Source of the DNA: Artocarpus heterophyllus
Lineage: Eukaryota > Streptophyta > Magnoliopsida > Rosales > Moraceae
Direction: 5' to 3'
Assembly: GCA_025403435.1 (NCBI GenBank)
Contig: CM046330.1
Location: forward strand, 17,320,239-17,384,238
Length of the DNA stretch: 64,000 bases
Made by a program: the position numbers and the translations under genes. Shown here piece after piece: positions 10,321-21,022 of the stretch. Under the pieces are notes generated by a model that searched no databases, was not told the origin of the DNA, and saw nothing but the letters and a program-made list of their open reading frames with translations. How positions within the stretch are numbered: the first letter of the stretch is position 1; each line of letters opens with the position of its first letter.

Positions 10321-11470
10321 CTAAAGAGATGCTCTAGTTCTCACCCCATGAGTTGGACTATCATGAGCAATAATGTCAGTTTGAGGGTGATAAGGGTGAT
10401 ACCTCCATTCCTTTGGAAAAGATTGTGAAGTACCTTCTTCTTTAGGAGTTTCTTCTAGTTGTTCATCATCCTTTGGTGAAGCTTGAATGAAGTTGTCCTT
10501 TGCATCATTTGCATTGTTTTTGATTTCTAGATTCTTCATTTGATTCTCCAAACCTAGATCATCATCATCTTCTATTCTTTCCATAGAGGCATTAGTTTCA
10601 TCAAAAACAACATGCATGGATTCTTCAACCACAAGAGTTCTTTTGTTAAACACTCTATAAGCTTTGCTGGAGGTAGAATAACCAAGAAAGACACCAACAT
10701 CGGATTTTGAATCAAACTTTCCCAAATTGTCTTTGGTGTTTAAGATAAAACATTTGCAACCAAAAACCTTAAAATAACCGATATTGGGTTTTCTACCCTT
10801 CCAAAGCTCATGTGGAGTTTTGTGTGTTTTTGGTCTAATAAGAACTCTATTAATCACATAGCAAGAAGTATTAACGGCCTCGGCCCAAAAATATTTTGGT
10901 AAATTATTTTCATTTAGCATAGTCCTAGCCATTTCTTGCAAAGCTCTATTTTTCCTTTCAACAACTCCATTTTGTTGTGGTGTTCTAGGTGCCGAAAAAG
11001 TATGTTCATAGCCTTTTCATTGCAAGACAACTCAAAGGCATCACTATCGAATTCGCCTCGATGATCACTTCTAATGGAGGTGATCATGTAGCCTTGTTCA
11101 TTTTGAACTCTTTTGCAAAAATATGAAAACATTTGTAAAGCATCATTTTTATTTGTTAAAAATAAAACCCATGTAAATCTTGAAAAATCATCAACTATAA
11201 CAAAGGCATATCTTTTACCACCTAGACTTGTGGTCCTAGAAGGACCAAAAAGATCGATGTACAAAAGTTGCAAGGGTCTAGTGGTAGCAATTTCGGAAAT
11301 GAATTTAAAAGAAATTTTTACTTGCTTTTCGAATTAGCATGCATCACACACTTTGTCTTTTTCGAAACTTAGTTTTGGTAAACCTCTTACAATATCATTT
11401 TTGGAAATTTTTGAAATCAAATGCATGCTTGCATGGCCAAGTCTTCTATGCCATAGCCATGATTCATCAT
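10321..11470 (-). pseudogene. pol: SIRE pol: integrase
   Basis: Copia integrase in two shifted frames. 11273-10914 contains LLYIDLFGPSRT, FVIVDDFSRFTWVLF and IRSDHRGEFDSD (first two catalytic aspartates). 10941-10321 contains MARTMLNENNLPKYFWAEAV, TPHELWKGRKPNI, FGCKCFILN and DVGVFLGYS, followed by the acidic C-terminal linker. A one-base deletion near 11010, in the stretch that normally gives PQQNGVVERKNR, moves the catalytic glutamate region out of frame. The N-terminal zinc domain (CxxC near 11340) is also in a shifted frame. Confidence 0.9.
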
Positions 11471-11877
11471 TTAAAACCGAAAAACATTGGTTTTGATTTG
11501 AATGCTTTTCAATATCAATTGTATAAACATTATTGTGACGTCACCTATAAACACCACTTCACCATTGCAAACATTCTCAATCAAACATCTAGAAGACTCA
11601 AAGATAATCTTATACCCCTTATCACACAATTGACTAATGCTAAGCAAATTGTGTTTCAAATTGTCAACCAAGTATACATTTTCAATTAAGGTAAAGGAAT
11701 TGCTACCAATATCACCTATACCAAGGATTCTTCCTTTTGCATTGTCTCCAAAGGTAACACTTCCACCTTTCTTCTTACCAAAATTGAAGAAGAGTGATAA
11801 GTCCCTTGTCATATGTTTTGAGCAACCGCTATCTAGGAACCATCTTGCTTTCTCCTTGTTTGGTACCTACAATAAAG
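11471..11877 (-). pseudogene. pol: SIRE pol: aspartic protease
   Basis: Copia protease region. The active-site motif FLDSGCSKHMT is readable in the frame that continues into SLFFNFGKKKGGSVTFGDNAKGRILG and VYLVDNLKHNLLSISQLCDKGY. A one-base loss near 11533 (after GEVVFIGD) truncates it before integrase. It is not in frame with gag, which ends at 11880. In relatives gag and protease are normally one frame, so another indel lies near 11870. Confidence 0.88.
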
Positions 11878-11879
11878 AT

Positions 11880-13488
11880 TCAAGTTTTGATTATCGGTAC
11901 CCACATGACCTTGGGTCCATCATTGTTAGTACTCTTGCCTTTTGGAACCCACTTGTATTTAATTCCAAAGTAGGCATTTTTCTTAATTGGACAAGCAAAG
12001 GATGTGTGTCCATCTATATTGCAACATGTACACACATATTTTGGACTTGTTGATGCCTTGACAAAGTAATTTTTAAAATACTTTTGATCAATATGTGGTT
12101 TATATCCTAAACCACCTTTGTTAAAAACGCATATTTGTTCTCCAAGCATTAGTTCAAATTTTTTCTTTCCATTCGTGAAATTCAAAATGGTCTTTGTCAA
12201 ATCATCAACCTTTTCCTTTAGAGATGCATTTTCAATAACCAAGGAATCATGCTTGTTTTTCTCAACTTTCAAACTCTCTATCTCTTCTAAAAGCATAGAA
12301 ATTTTCTTGTTGAGAGAAGAGTTTTTGAGAACCAACTTTTCATAATCATCATGCAAATTATTGAAAGCATTTCTCAATTCTTCAATTTCAATTTCGTTAT
12401 CACTATTGGATGAGTGAGAACTACTTACCTCATTGTCGTCATTTATCGCCATGAAACACATGTTGGCGACTTCTCTTGGTGCGTCATCGTCGGAGTCCTC
12501 GGATTCTAGCTCATCCCATGTAGCTTGTAATGCCTTCTTTGACTCCTTTTTGCCTGTTTTCTTTCTTAAAGGACAATCCGGTCTTATATGACCGGTTTTC
12601 TTACAATCAAAACAAATAATAGCATCTTTAGTTTTCTCACCTCGATCAATCTTCTTTTTCATACCTTTTCCACGATTGACCTTACGACGGAACTTTTTGT
12701 ATCTTTTGGCAATCATTGCCAATTCTTCAAGGTCCTTTGAATTTAGGCCATCTTCCTCTTCCTCCTCTTCATCATCATCGGTGACAGAGGCTTTTAGTGC
12801 AATCCCTTTCTTTCTTTTGTCATCTTCTTCTTCTCGTTGGTTTTGTTTCCTTGTAATCTCATGTGTCATGAGTGATCCTATCAATTCTTCAATAGGCAAT
12901 GTTGATAGGTCCTTGGCTTCTTCTAGTGTAGTCCTCTTTACATGCCAAGAAGGTGGTAGTGATCGCACTAGTTTTCTCACCAATTCACTTGTGGTGAAGT
13001 TCCTACCAAGGGATTTCAAACCGTTAACGATATCGGTAAAACGAGTGTACATTTCGGTGATAGATTCATGATCCTTCATTTTAAACATTTCATAATCATG
13101 AAGAAGAAAGTTAATTTTAGTCTCCTTGACTTGGTTCATTCCTTCATGAACCACTTCAAGAGTACGCCAAATTTCTTGTGCCGTGGTGCAAGATGTGATT
13201 CTATTGAACTCATTTCTATCAAGAGCACAATAAAAAGTATTTACTGCTTTAGCATTTAAAGAAATTTTCTTTTTACCCTCGTCGGTATACTCTTTACGAT
13301 CTTTAGGAACTAGACCATTTTCTACCTCTTTCATAGGTCGAAAAGGACCATTTTCAACCACATCCCAAAGATCAAAAGCAATCGATTGAAAATAAATGGA
13401 CATTCTAGTTTTCCAATAATTATAGTCGGAGCCATTGAAAAACGGGAGGTCTATGTGTGGATTGACCTTCTACAGATTGGGTAGCCAT
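11880..13488 (-). pseudogene. gag: SIRE gag, long coiled-coil type
   Basis: Gag of about 530 residues. The likely start is the ATG at 13488 (MATQSVEGQSTHRPP). An extra T in a T-run near 13443 shifts the frame, after which 507 codons are open from 13403. It contains the UBN2-type capsid core (AQEIWRTLEVVHEG, MYTRFTDIVNGLKSLG, LVRSLPPSW), an acidic stretch (DDDEEEEEEDG), a zinc knuckle CFDCKKTGHIRPDC, a long leucine-rich coiled coil (ELRNAFNNLHDDYEKLVLKN onward) and a second CxxC...H...C motif (CTCCNIDGHTSFAC). The coiled-coil extension and second knuckle are typical of SIRE gag. Gag binds element RNA and forms the cytoplasmic particle. Confidence 0.9.
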
Positions 13489-13532
13489 GCTCAAGATTGT
13501 AAAATCTTTTTGAAAAGTTTAAACGAGCTTCC

Positions 13533-13545
13533 GGCTCTGATACCA
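13533..13545 (-). other. SIRE primer binding site (tRNA-iMet)
   Basis: The minus strand reads TGGTATCAGAGCC two bases after the end of the 5' LTR, a perfect complement to the 3' end of initiator methionine tRNA. Confidence 0.93.
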
Positions 13546-13547
13546 AT

Positions 13548-15084
13548 TGTTATACCAAGAATAACTACCCAAGAGGGGGTGAATTAGTTTTTCAAAACTT
13601 TTACAATTATTGGAAATTTTCTAAGGTAAAATGCTTAAGAAGTAAATAATGAAAATGAGATAATACAAGCACAACCTAGCAACAATTAAGCAGCAATAAA
13701 GTGAAGAGTAAGGAGAAGAAACGCAAATGCTATTTATAGTGGTTCGGCCAATATGCCTACGTCCACTATTGCCAAGCTAAGCTCCTTTGCTTGACCTCTT
13801 GCACTATTAGACCGTCTTTTTGGTACGATCACTCCTTTATACAACCGGTGACTTGCTCAACCCGAGGCTCACCACACCTTTTTACAAAGTGACAATTTTC
13901 CCAGAGATTGTCTAACCAAGAATCCCCCAAATTTGCAAGGCCTTGGAAACCAACAATGAAAAATAATGTAGTTGTAATTTTGGTACACTCACAAAATATA
14001 CACTCCAAAACAGAAAGAGATGAAAAATACAACTATGGTATGTGTTTGGAGGTGTGAGTAATTCTCAATTAGAGTATGAAGCAATTTTGGCTCAAGAGAA
14101 TGCGTGTGTAATGAATGCTTGAGAAGAACAATGTAGAATAATGTAAAATTTCACTTGTGTTCCTTCATCATTTATTGCACATTGAATGGATAGGTATATA
14201 TAGCCTCCTAGTGCTTAGAAACATCTGAACAAATCAATTTTGAGTCAAACTAGCCGTTGCAAATAGAGCTTCAATGGTCAGAAAACTAGCCGTTACAGAT
14301 AGTTCGGCAGGCCGGAAGTAAAGATCGGCAGGCAGAAGATTGAGGCGCTAAAAATCAATTTCTCAACGGTCACCAGATCGGTAGGCTGGTTCACAGTTCG
14401 ACAGGCCAAACTTTGAACCATCGGCAAGCTGAAAGCTGAGTTCGGCAGGCCGCTAAAGCTTCTATAGAAACGGATTTTGAAAACCCTCAGATTGGCAGGC
14501 TGAAGCAGGGAGTTCGGCAGGCCGATCTCCATAACTTCGGCAGGCCAGCAGAGCCTTTGCAGCGAGGGGTTAAAAAAAATCCCTAGATCGGTAGGCCGAA
14601 GCAGGATTTTCGGCAGGCCGATCATCTTCGGCAGACCGACCAAATTTGGTCGGCAGGCCGATCTGCCTGAGGCCAAAATGCCTATGTGACTTGATTTTGA
14701 AACCTATTTTATAACAACTTATTTAAGCACTTCTAAAACAATTTAAATCATAATTCTCACATGCAATATGAATTCAAAAATAACATTAAATGCAAGTATG
14801 CAATGTGAGTGTGTGCTCTTGAGCATTCTTTTGATCATTCAATTTGAGAATTGCTCACTTACATTTCTGGACTATAGAATAAAACTTGTAATCTTCAAGT
14901 CCTTGTGAGTTCCTATTCAAAAGACTTTTTTCACAAGCTTTCTTGAACTGTCTTCACTTGATTTCTTAAAAAGTAAGCTTAAAGACACTCAGGATAATTA
15001 TTTGTTTAAAAGAATATGTTGCACATAAAATAAAAATTGTATTTGTTATCATCCAAATAGCTTTGTGAAACCTTGGAGCCAACA
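13548..15084 (-). repeat. SIRE copia 5' LTR (right)
   Basis: Starts TGTTAT (13548) and ends CCAACA (15084). It pairs with 5039-6597 and is followed by the ATAAT duplication. The motif cluster lies at 14302-14663 and the minus-strand TATA box near 14194-14203. Confidence 0.95.
14302..14663. repeat. TCGGCAGGCCGA motif cluster, SIRE LTR U3 (right)
   Basis: The LTR partner of 5794-6176, with the same number and order of copies apart from point differences and a small deletion. Confidence 0.9.
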
Positions 15085-15089
15085 ATAAT
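15085..15089. repeat. Target site duplication ATAAT (right of SIRE)
   Basis: Exact copy of 5034-5038, directly after the LTR end. Confidence 0.93.
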
Positions 15090-16089
15090 AACCTGTTAAA
15101 CCCAAGAAGCTCCTTATTTCACTTGCATTCATCGGTTACTTCCAGTTGAGAACAGCTTCTATTTTAGCAGGATCAACCATAATCCCTTCCTTCGATATAA
15201 CATGCCCCAAGAATGACACTTTATCCAGCCAAAAGTCGCATTTGGAGAACTTAGCATATAGCTGGTGTCTTCTTAAAGTCTCCAGCACAATCCTTAAATG
15301 CTCCTTATGCTCTTCGTGATTCTTAGAATAGACAAGAATATCATCGATAAATACAACAACAAATTTATCGAGGAAATCCTTGAATACCCTGTTCATCAAA
15401 TCCATAAAGGCAGCAGGTGCATTCGTCAGACCGAAAGGCATAACCACAAATTCATGGTGACCATACCTCGACCAGAAAGTAGTCTTGGGGATATATGCTT
15501 CTTTAACCTTCAACTGGTGATATCTTGATCGTAGATCAATCTTTGAGAACACCGATGCACCCTTGAGCTGATCAAACAAATCATCGATTCGAGGCAACGG
15601 GTACTTGTTTTTGATCGTTACCTTGTTCAGCTCTCTGTAGTCGATGCAGAGTCTCATAGTGCCATCCTTCTTCTTTACAAACAAGACTAGAGCACCCCAA
15701 GGTGAGTGACTTGGTCTGATGAAACCTTTGTCAAGTAGCTCTTTTAATTGTATGTGAAGCTCCTTTAACTCTACCGGGGCCATTCTGTAAGGTGCTTTAG
15801 AGATTGGATCGATGCCAGGAGCAAGTTCAATCTCGAATTTGACTTCTCTTTTTGGCAGTAGACTCGTCAGATCATCAGGAAACACATCTGCATATTCATG
15901 AATAACATGCACATCTTCAATTCTTGTCTTTCCTTCTTGGCTTTTGTCTACAATGTTCGCCAGATAGCCCATGCAGCCACTTGCTAATAGCTTCCTTGCT
16001 TTCATTGCCGATAAGAACATGATGGGTTTCTTTCTAGACTCGCCAACATAAATGAACTTCTGATCACCTTCTGGATGGAAGATCACCTT
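15090..16089 (-). pseudogene. pol: Gypsy pol: protease tail and reverse transcriptase
   Basis: Ty3/gypsy RT: the linker ([19 protein letters not shown], then [19 protein letters not shown]) leads into [76 protein letters not shown], the catalytic FIDDILVYS and [10 protein letters not shown]. The frame ends at a TAA at 15138-15136 (after VLNWK), then continues in phase to the insertion point. Before it, a TGA at 16092-16090 separates it from the protease frame. 'RSRYHQL' for the usual SGYHQ motif and the two stops indicate loss of function. Confidence 0.92.
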
Positions 16090-17325
16090 TCATTTTTGGC
16101 ATTCAATAGAGGCATTATACTTACTCAGGAAATCCATCCCAAGAATCATGTCATAGTCATGCATGTCAATCACAATAAGATCGACGAACAATTCCCCATC
16201 GAAAATCCATAGGGGTACTGTACGTAAACAGTGCGTAGATAATATCACTTCCCTGGAGGGTAGTGTCGTAGTGAATCCCTGTCTCATAGGCTCTAAACGT
16301 ACCTCTAATTTCTTAGCATATGACATAGATACAAAAGAATGCGTGGCACCTGTATCAAAAAGAACATAAGCATTATTAGATAAGCTTGTTATCTGACCTG
16401 TGACCATATTAGAAGCTTCTGCAGTCACTTGTTCTTTTGTCATGGCATAGATTCGGGCATTCGTCGGTGGGGCTTCAATTCTCCCTTGACTAATAAGTGG
16501 CCCTTCAAGGGAGGCTTGCATCTGATGAAGCTGGGCTTGAGGAGGAGCTCTCTGCGGGGCATTGGCATGCATCAGCTTGGGGCAATTCTTTACAAAGTGG
16601 TCTTCACGCCCACAGATGAAACATTGGTTTGTTCCCAAGCGACATTCCCCTGGATGCTTCTTTCCACATTTGGCACACGGTTGAAATCGCCTATTATTAT
16701 TGTTAGGCTGACCATCATTATGCCTCTTATTGTCCTGACGTTGTTGGTTTTGAGGATTACCCTTCCTCTTGTTATTCCTCCAGTTTTGGTTGTTGCTGTT
16801 GTTGTTGTTGTTCCTGTGGGGAGGACGGTTCTGGTTGCTTGCATTGTTGGCCTGTTGGCTGGGCTGAGGCTGGTTCCTTCTTAACTTTGACAGATGAAAC
16901 TCAGCACGTTGAGCCCTCATGACAACCGGTTCTTGAGTCCTTGGCGGACTTGCCCCATCAACGATCACTGCAATATCTGGTCTAAGGGCTCTGATCAGTC
17001 TTCTAACCCTTTCACTTTCATCCATAACCATTCCTGGACATAAACGGGCTAGCTGGTCAAACTTCATCACCACATCAGTGACTGACATATCCCCCTGGCG
17101 CAAGCTCTCAAACTCCTCATAATGTTTCCTTGTAACGTTCATGTGGAAGAACTTCGTGTTGAATTCATGAACGAAGTCAGCCCATGTCATTTCTTCAACA
17201 TTCCTGCTCTGTTCGATGCCATCCCACCATATCCTGGCCTCCATGGTGAGGCAGTACGATGCACAGAGGACCTTTTCATTATCTGTGAAATCCATGAGTC
17301 TTAGGGTGGCCTCAATCATCTTCAA
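16090..17325 (-). pseudogene. gag: Gypsy gag core, zinc knuckles and aspartic protease
   Basis: Open stretch of 411 codons. It contains the retrotransposon gag core (EARIWWDGIEQSRN, TWADFVHEFNTKFF, FESLRQGDMSVTDVVMKFDQLARLCP), a long asparagine/glutamine-rich basic linker, CAKCGKKHPGEC and the classical knuckle CFICGREDHFVKNC, then the retropepsin active site VLFDTGATHSFVS and DYDMILGMDFLSKYNA. Its 5' end is out of frame with the gag N-terminus (17340-17633). It ends at a TGA next to the RT frame. The first methionine is only where the open frame happens to begin; the frame can be read further, to about 17390 (PADFEGSKDPLVAQGWL). Confidence 0.92.
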
Positions 17326-17339
17326 CCATCCCTGAGCTA

Positions 17340-17633
17340 CTAGCGGATCCTTAGAACCTTCGAAATCCGCTGGCTTAACTCTCTTCCATCTGACCAGTAG
17401 GGTTCCTGATAGGCCGCTCTTGGTTCAGCAGTAGGAACTGGGACTTCATTTACTTGTGGCTGCGGAGTAGGAGGAGGCTCATCATTGCCTCGACGTTCGT
17501 CATTCTGGCCGTTGGCCCTTAAAGCAGCAATTTCCCTTCTTTGGTCCTCCAACTGCCTTTGTAGTTCAGCAATCATTGTCATAAGCCTTTCATTGGTTTG
17601 GGTGCAAGTCTGCATTCTTCTGTGGCCGTCCAT
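17340..17633 (-). pseudogene. gag: Gypsy gag N-terminus (frameshifted)
   Basis: The likely gag start is the ATG at 17633 (MDGHRRMQTCTQTNERLM), followed by a short coiled coil (MIAELQRQLEDQRREIAALRA) and a proline-rich region. Near 17385 (after YWSDG) the frame shifts, and the computed frame ends at 17340 in nonsense. The authentic continuation lies in another frame (PADFEGSKDP). The open frame upstream of the ATG, to 17714, is leader sequence. Confidence 0.82.
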
Positions 17634-17830
17634 CGTTAATTTCCTAAAAGAATTAGGACTTAGAAATAATCTTCCATTTATGAGGCAGGTTTTCACTACT
17701 AAATCATAAATCATTAAACATTTAACCCTTTATCTTATCATCATACTTGCATCAATACATCTAACTTCATAACATACTTACTTGGAGGACTTGGATTGAC
17801 GTGTGGCGATATGAATTGTAATCGAAAAAT

Positions 17831-17843
17831 TGCTTTGATACCA
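17831..17843 (-). other. Gypsy primer binding site (tRNA-iMet, one mismatch in 12)
   Basis: Minus strand TGGTATCAAAGCA, against the canonical TGGTATCAGAGC, about 5 bp after the 5' LTR end. Confidence 0.85.
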
Positions 17844-18254
17844 AAGCCTGCAACGCCCCCTTTTTTTTGGACGTCACAGATGTCGTTACATTATTACATT
17901 CTTACATTCTTACTTATATAACTCAAAACATATATATGAATACAAAACTTAAACGATACTTTTAATAGTAAAAGTAATTAAACATACTTAACTAGGATCC
18001 ATTCATACACATTTTTTTTTATAATAACTTAACATTGTTAGTTCACATGTTAAACTCATTCCATGTCATAATTTATCTAATTAAACTTAAAAATAATCAT
18101 AAACTTATTTAGATAAAATAGATAAACCAAGTTGTAAAATCAGGACTTATAAAAACATCACATCATATCTCATAAATCATCACATCATATCTCATAAATC
18201 ATCACATCATATCTCATAAATCATCACATCATTTAAAAGTCATTAACTCCCACA

Positions 18255-18406
18255 GTTCGGCAGGCCGAACTTGGGACTTCGGCAGGCCGAACATGATCGG
18301 CAGGCCGGAGTTCCCTCAACCGGCAGGCCGGTAGAGGCTATGCAAAATTGTCTTAAAAACTCATCATCGTCTGGCAAGCCGAAAACGTGATCGGCAGGCT
18401 GACCGA
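18255..18406. repeat. TCGGCAGGCCGA motif cluster, gypsy LTR (right)
   Basis: Six copies or variants. It lacks two copies present in the left LTR cluster, so copy number has changed since insertion. Confidence 0.85.
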
Positions 18407-20475
18407 TCCAAATTCCTAAAGAAAACTTAATTTTTTTTTAAAACAAAACCGTCCTTTCATAAAAATGTGGAAGTTCATAATACTTAAAATAATGAAATAA
18501 AATATAAAACATAGTTCAAGAATCCTTTAAATATTTATCATAAAAAAATATTGTGTTCAAAATTTGAAACTTGATTTAAAACATAAGAACGTTCTTCTTG
18601 GCGTGCTTCCGGTTACAATTCATCGTGCTTAGTGCTCACACGCCTTCCCATGTCCTTCGCCTAATCCATGGCTTTCTTACCCTTATCTGCAACATGACAT
18701 AAAACATGATTAAGCTAATGCTTAGTAAGTACATATAATTCTCACAATTTAAAACATTACGTAAACATCATCATCATCATCATTGTCATCATATCATAAC
18801 AGTGCCTTAAGCACAATTTCATAGAAACATATCTTTCATTACATTGACCATTTTAAAACTTATTCCATTTTATCTTAAGGGCCCAAGTGTTGCACCATGA
18901 ACATCATTGTAGGCGCGCCGTCATGAGAGGAGAAGGGTAGCTAATCCCAAACCAAACATGACATCATAACATATCATTTCATAACATTGGTGTGCAACAC
19001 TTATTAGGTGATACATATATACATAATTTTCATACTTTGAAACATGTCATCATCATACATACATAACTTTAAATCATGAAAATCTTTCATGAGAAATCCT
19101 TTAAGGAAAATAACCATAAAATCATCATGAATAACATTGTGAATATATCATCAAACCTTGTAAAACGTGTCATGTGCAGGTGAGAATGTACTTACCTTAA
19201 CGCTAGCTTACTTAACCTTAATATACTTTTGGTGACGACGCCGCGGTCTCGATGTGGTCGTTTCTTTGAATGTTCATGCCATTTATCCATTTAAAAATAC
19301 AAATAAATTAATACTTGTCATAAAACATTCATTCATATAACATTCGTTCATATAACATTCATTCATATAACATTCATCTCATATTACAAACATAATTCAT
19401 AATCATCATTGTGACAACACAAAATTATCATCACATATAAACATTATTCATAACATGCTTTCTTTAATATTATCATCAAAAAATCTCATATATTACAAAC
19501 ATGAAAATCTTTTGAAAATGTTTTCTAATAATTTAAAATACATAAATTTTAAAAATTTATACAAACATCTTATTATCATATATTCCAACATCAATCAAAA
19601 TCCTTTAAACATATAAAACATAAAATACATTCATCATACATTATACATGTACATTCTTGACAACTTTCATGAAAAACATCATTCATTTACCTCTTGAATA
19701 AACATTACGTTTTTCATGCATCAATGTTAAACAGTAATATTTACTGTGAAGGGTAGAAGATAGAAAATTCATATTTTTCATAAAAAACACCGAAATGACA
19801 TGAAACTTGGAAAAACATCACCCAAAACACACATGAACATCATATTAAAAACTCAAGGAAAAAATACAATACCTATAGAAAGATATTGCAACCGATTGGA
19901 GGAGAAGAATTCTTTCCAGAATTACCGAAAAAATTGAGTTCTTACCTTGAAAATTTCCTCTCAAAATTCTTGAATTCAACCAGCAAAATATAACTTTTTC
20001 TTTCAATATTCTTGCGGAGAATTTTTTGATAAAAAGGAGATAGGATTCGTGGATAAGAGAAGAAGAATGAAAAAAAAAACAAATGTCTCAGAAGTTTGAG
20101 AGAGAGAAACGTAAGAATGAGAAAAAAAATAATGAAAAAGGAACGTTAAAAATTTTAACATAATAAGCATAATTGATGGGAATTCAATTCCCTCCATTAA
20201 GTCAGAATTTTCTGACTCAAATGGTGCTAATTGGCGTGGAGAAAAGGAGAGAAAGAAAGAAAGTCAAACAATCACTCCCTACTTACCATGTTTTGCCCTC
20301 TTAAGATGGGAAACCATTTAAAATCAGACAAATCAATGCAAAGTCAAGCTTTTAATTTCCTTAACTGACAAAATTATTCCATTATTATGCCAATTAATAA
20401 CAATAAATCACCCAATTAACGTAATTAACTTAGCCATAATTTTGGAGAGATTTCTGCTGACTACTCGTCAGCCGT

Positions 20476-20583
20476 GTTCGGCCTGTCGATTTTCCCCTTC
20501 GGCCTCCCGGTTCCACCAAGTTTGGCCTGCCGATGGTTTCCTTTGGCCTGCCGATCTTTGGCAGACTGTTCGGCCTGCCGAAC
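20476..20583. repeat. TCGGCCTGCCGA motif cluster, gypsy LTR U3 (right)
   Basis: Five copies or variants in reverse orientation, the partner of 2573-2674. Confidence 0.85.
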
Positions 20584-20833
20584 TGTCCTTAAATACTAAA
20601 CATTAAAACATTCAAGTCATCATTACATCATAATTAAACATACATTAGAATAATCATGAACACTTGAGCACAACGATTCCATGCGGTCGTCACATGTCAT
20701 GTAACTTGACATGAAAAAGTTAGTAACATTAACATCAAATATCATAACATATAACATAAATTTTTAATAAAATTTCATTAACGTCGTTACTAACTTAACG
20801 TGATTCATTACATAAAAATAGGTGGGTGTTACA

Positions 20834-21007
20834 CAGTTGGTTAAGGCTCTTCTAGAATGTTCTTCTCTTCATCAATTGTAGGAGCTCCTTAGCAAACAAG
20901 GTTAGTAAAATTTGGTTAATTTATGCATATAACGTGTCAAACTTATGTTTTAAAAAACACTCTAATTTAAAAATTTTAAATTTTTTCTACTCACTGTATT
21001 TCCAACA
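20834..21007 (+). repeat. Copia-2 5' LTR remnant
   Basis: Matches the last ~175 bp of the 3' LTR (from 28452, AGTTGGTTAAGGCTCTTC) and of the copia-3 LTR. It begins exactly at the gypsy LTR boundary and ends TCCAACA at 21007. Confidence 0.9.
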
Positions 21008-21009
21008 AC

Positions 21010-21022
21010 TAGTATCAAAGCC
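21010..21022 (+). other. Copia-2 primer binding site, degenerate
   Basis: TAGTATCAAAGCC in the position of TGGTATCAGAGCC; two differences. Confidence 0.7.

Larger units (their letters stand above)
5039..15084 (-). mobile_element. SIRE-type Ty1/copia retrotransposon with extra ORF
   Basis: Full-length minus-strand copia element: LTRs 5039-6597 and 13548-15084 (both TGTTAT...CCAACA), PBS, gag with coiled coil, protease, integrase, RT, RNase H, an extra open frame in the envelope position, and polypurine tract. The copia order (integrase before RT), the long gag and the extra 3' frame fit the SIRE/Maximus lineage. It is flanked by perfect 5-bp duplications. Gag has one early frameshift and pol has several frameshifts plus one nonsense codon, while the extra frame is open. 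The LTRs differ by eye only by scattered substitutions and small indels. Confidence 0.93.
1..20833 (-). mobile_element. Ty3/gypsy chromovirus (Tekay/Del-like), split by SIRE copia
   Basis: This is a near-complete LTR retrotransposon read on the minus strand. Its two ~2.9-kb LTRs (1-2924 and 17849-20833) repeat each other almost base for base, and position 1 corresponds to 17937, so about 88 bp of the outer end lie outside the window. Internal order on the minus strand is PBS, gag, protease, reverse transcriptase, RNase H, integrase, chromodomain-like tail and polypurine tract, which is chromovirus order. A 10-kb SIRE-type copia (5039-15084) sits between reverse transcriptase and RNase H. Taking out that element plus one ATAAT restores the pol reading frame across the joint. 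The right end abuts copia LTR sequence, so this element inserted into an older copia LTR. Several nonsense codons and a gag frameshift make it non-autonomous now. Confidence 0.93.
17849..20833 (-). repeat. Gypsy 5' LTR (right, complete)
   Basis: Complete LTR from TGCAAC (the TG start, one base changed from TGTAAC) to GTTACA. It pairs with 1-2924. The outer end adjoins CAGTT (20834-20838), presumably the 5-bp target duplication; its partner is outside the window. Motif clusters at 18255-18406 and 20476-20583. I see no convincing TATA box near either cluster. Confidence 0.95.

Noticed and set aside
12676..13071. Serine-rich plus-strand frame
   Set aside because: Antisense shadow of the acidic region of SIRE gag.
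16429..16884. Plus-strand hydrophobic frame resembling a membrane protein
   Set aside because: Antisense of the asparagine/glutamine-rich part of gypsy gag; valines and leucines come from AAC/CAA codons read backwards.
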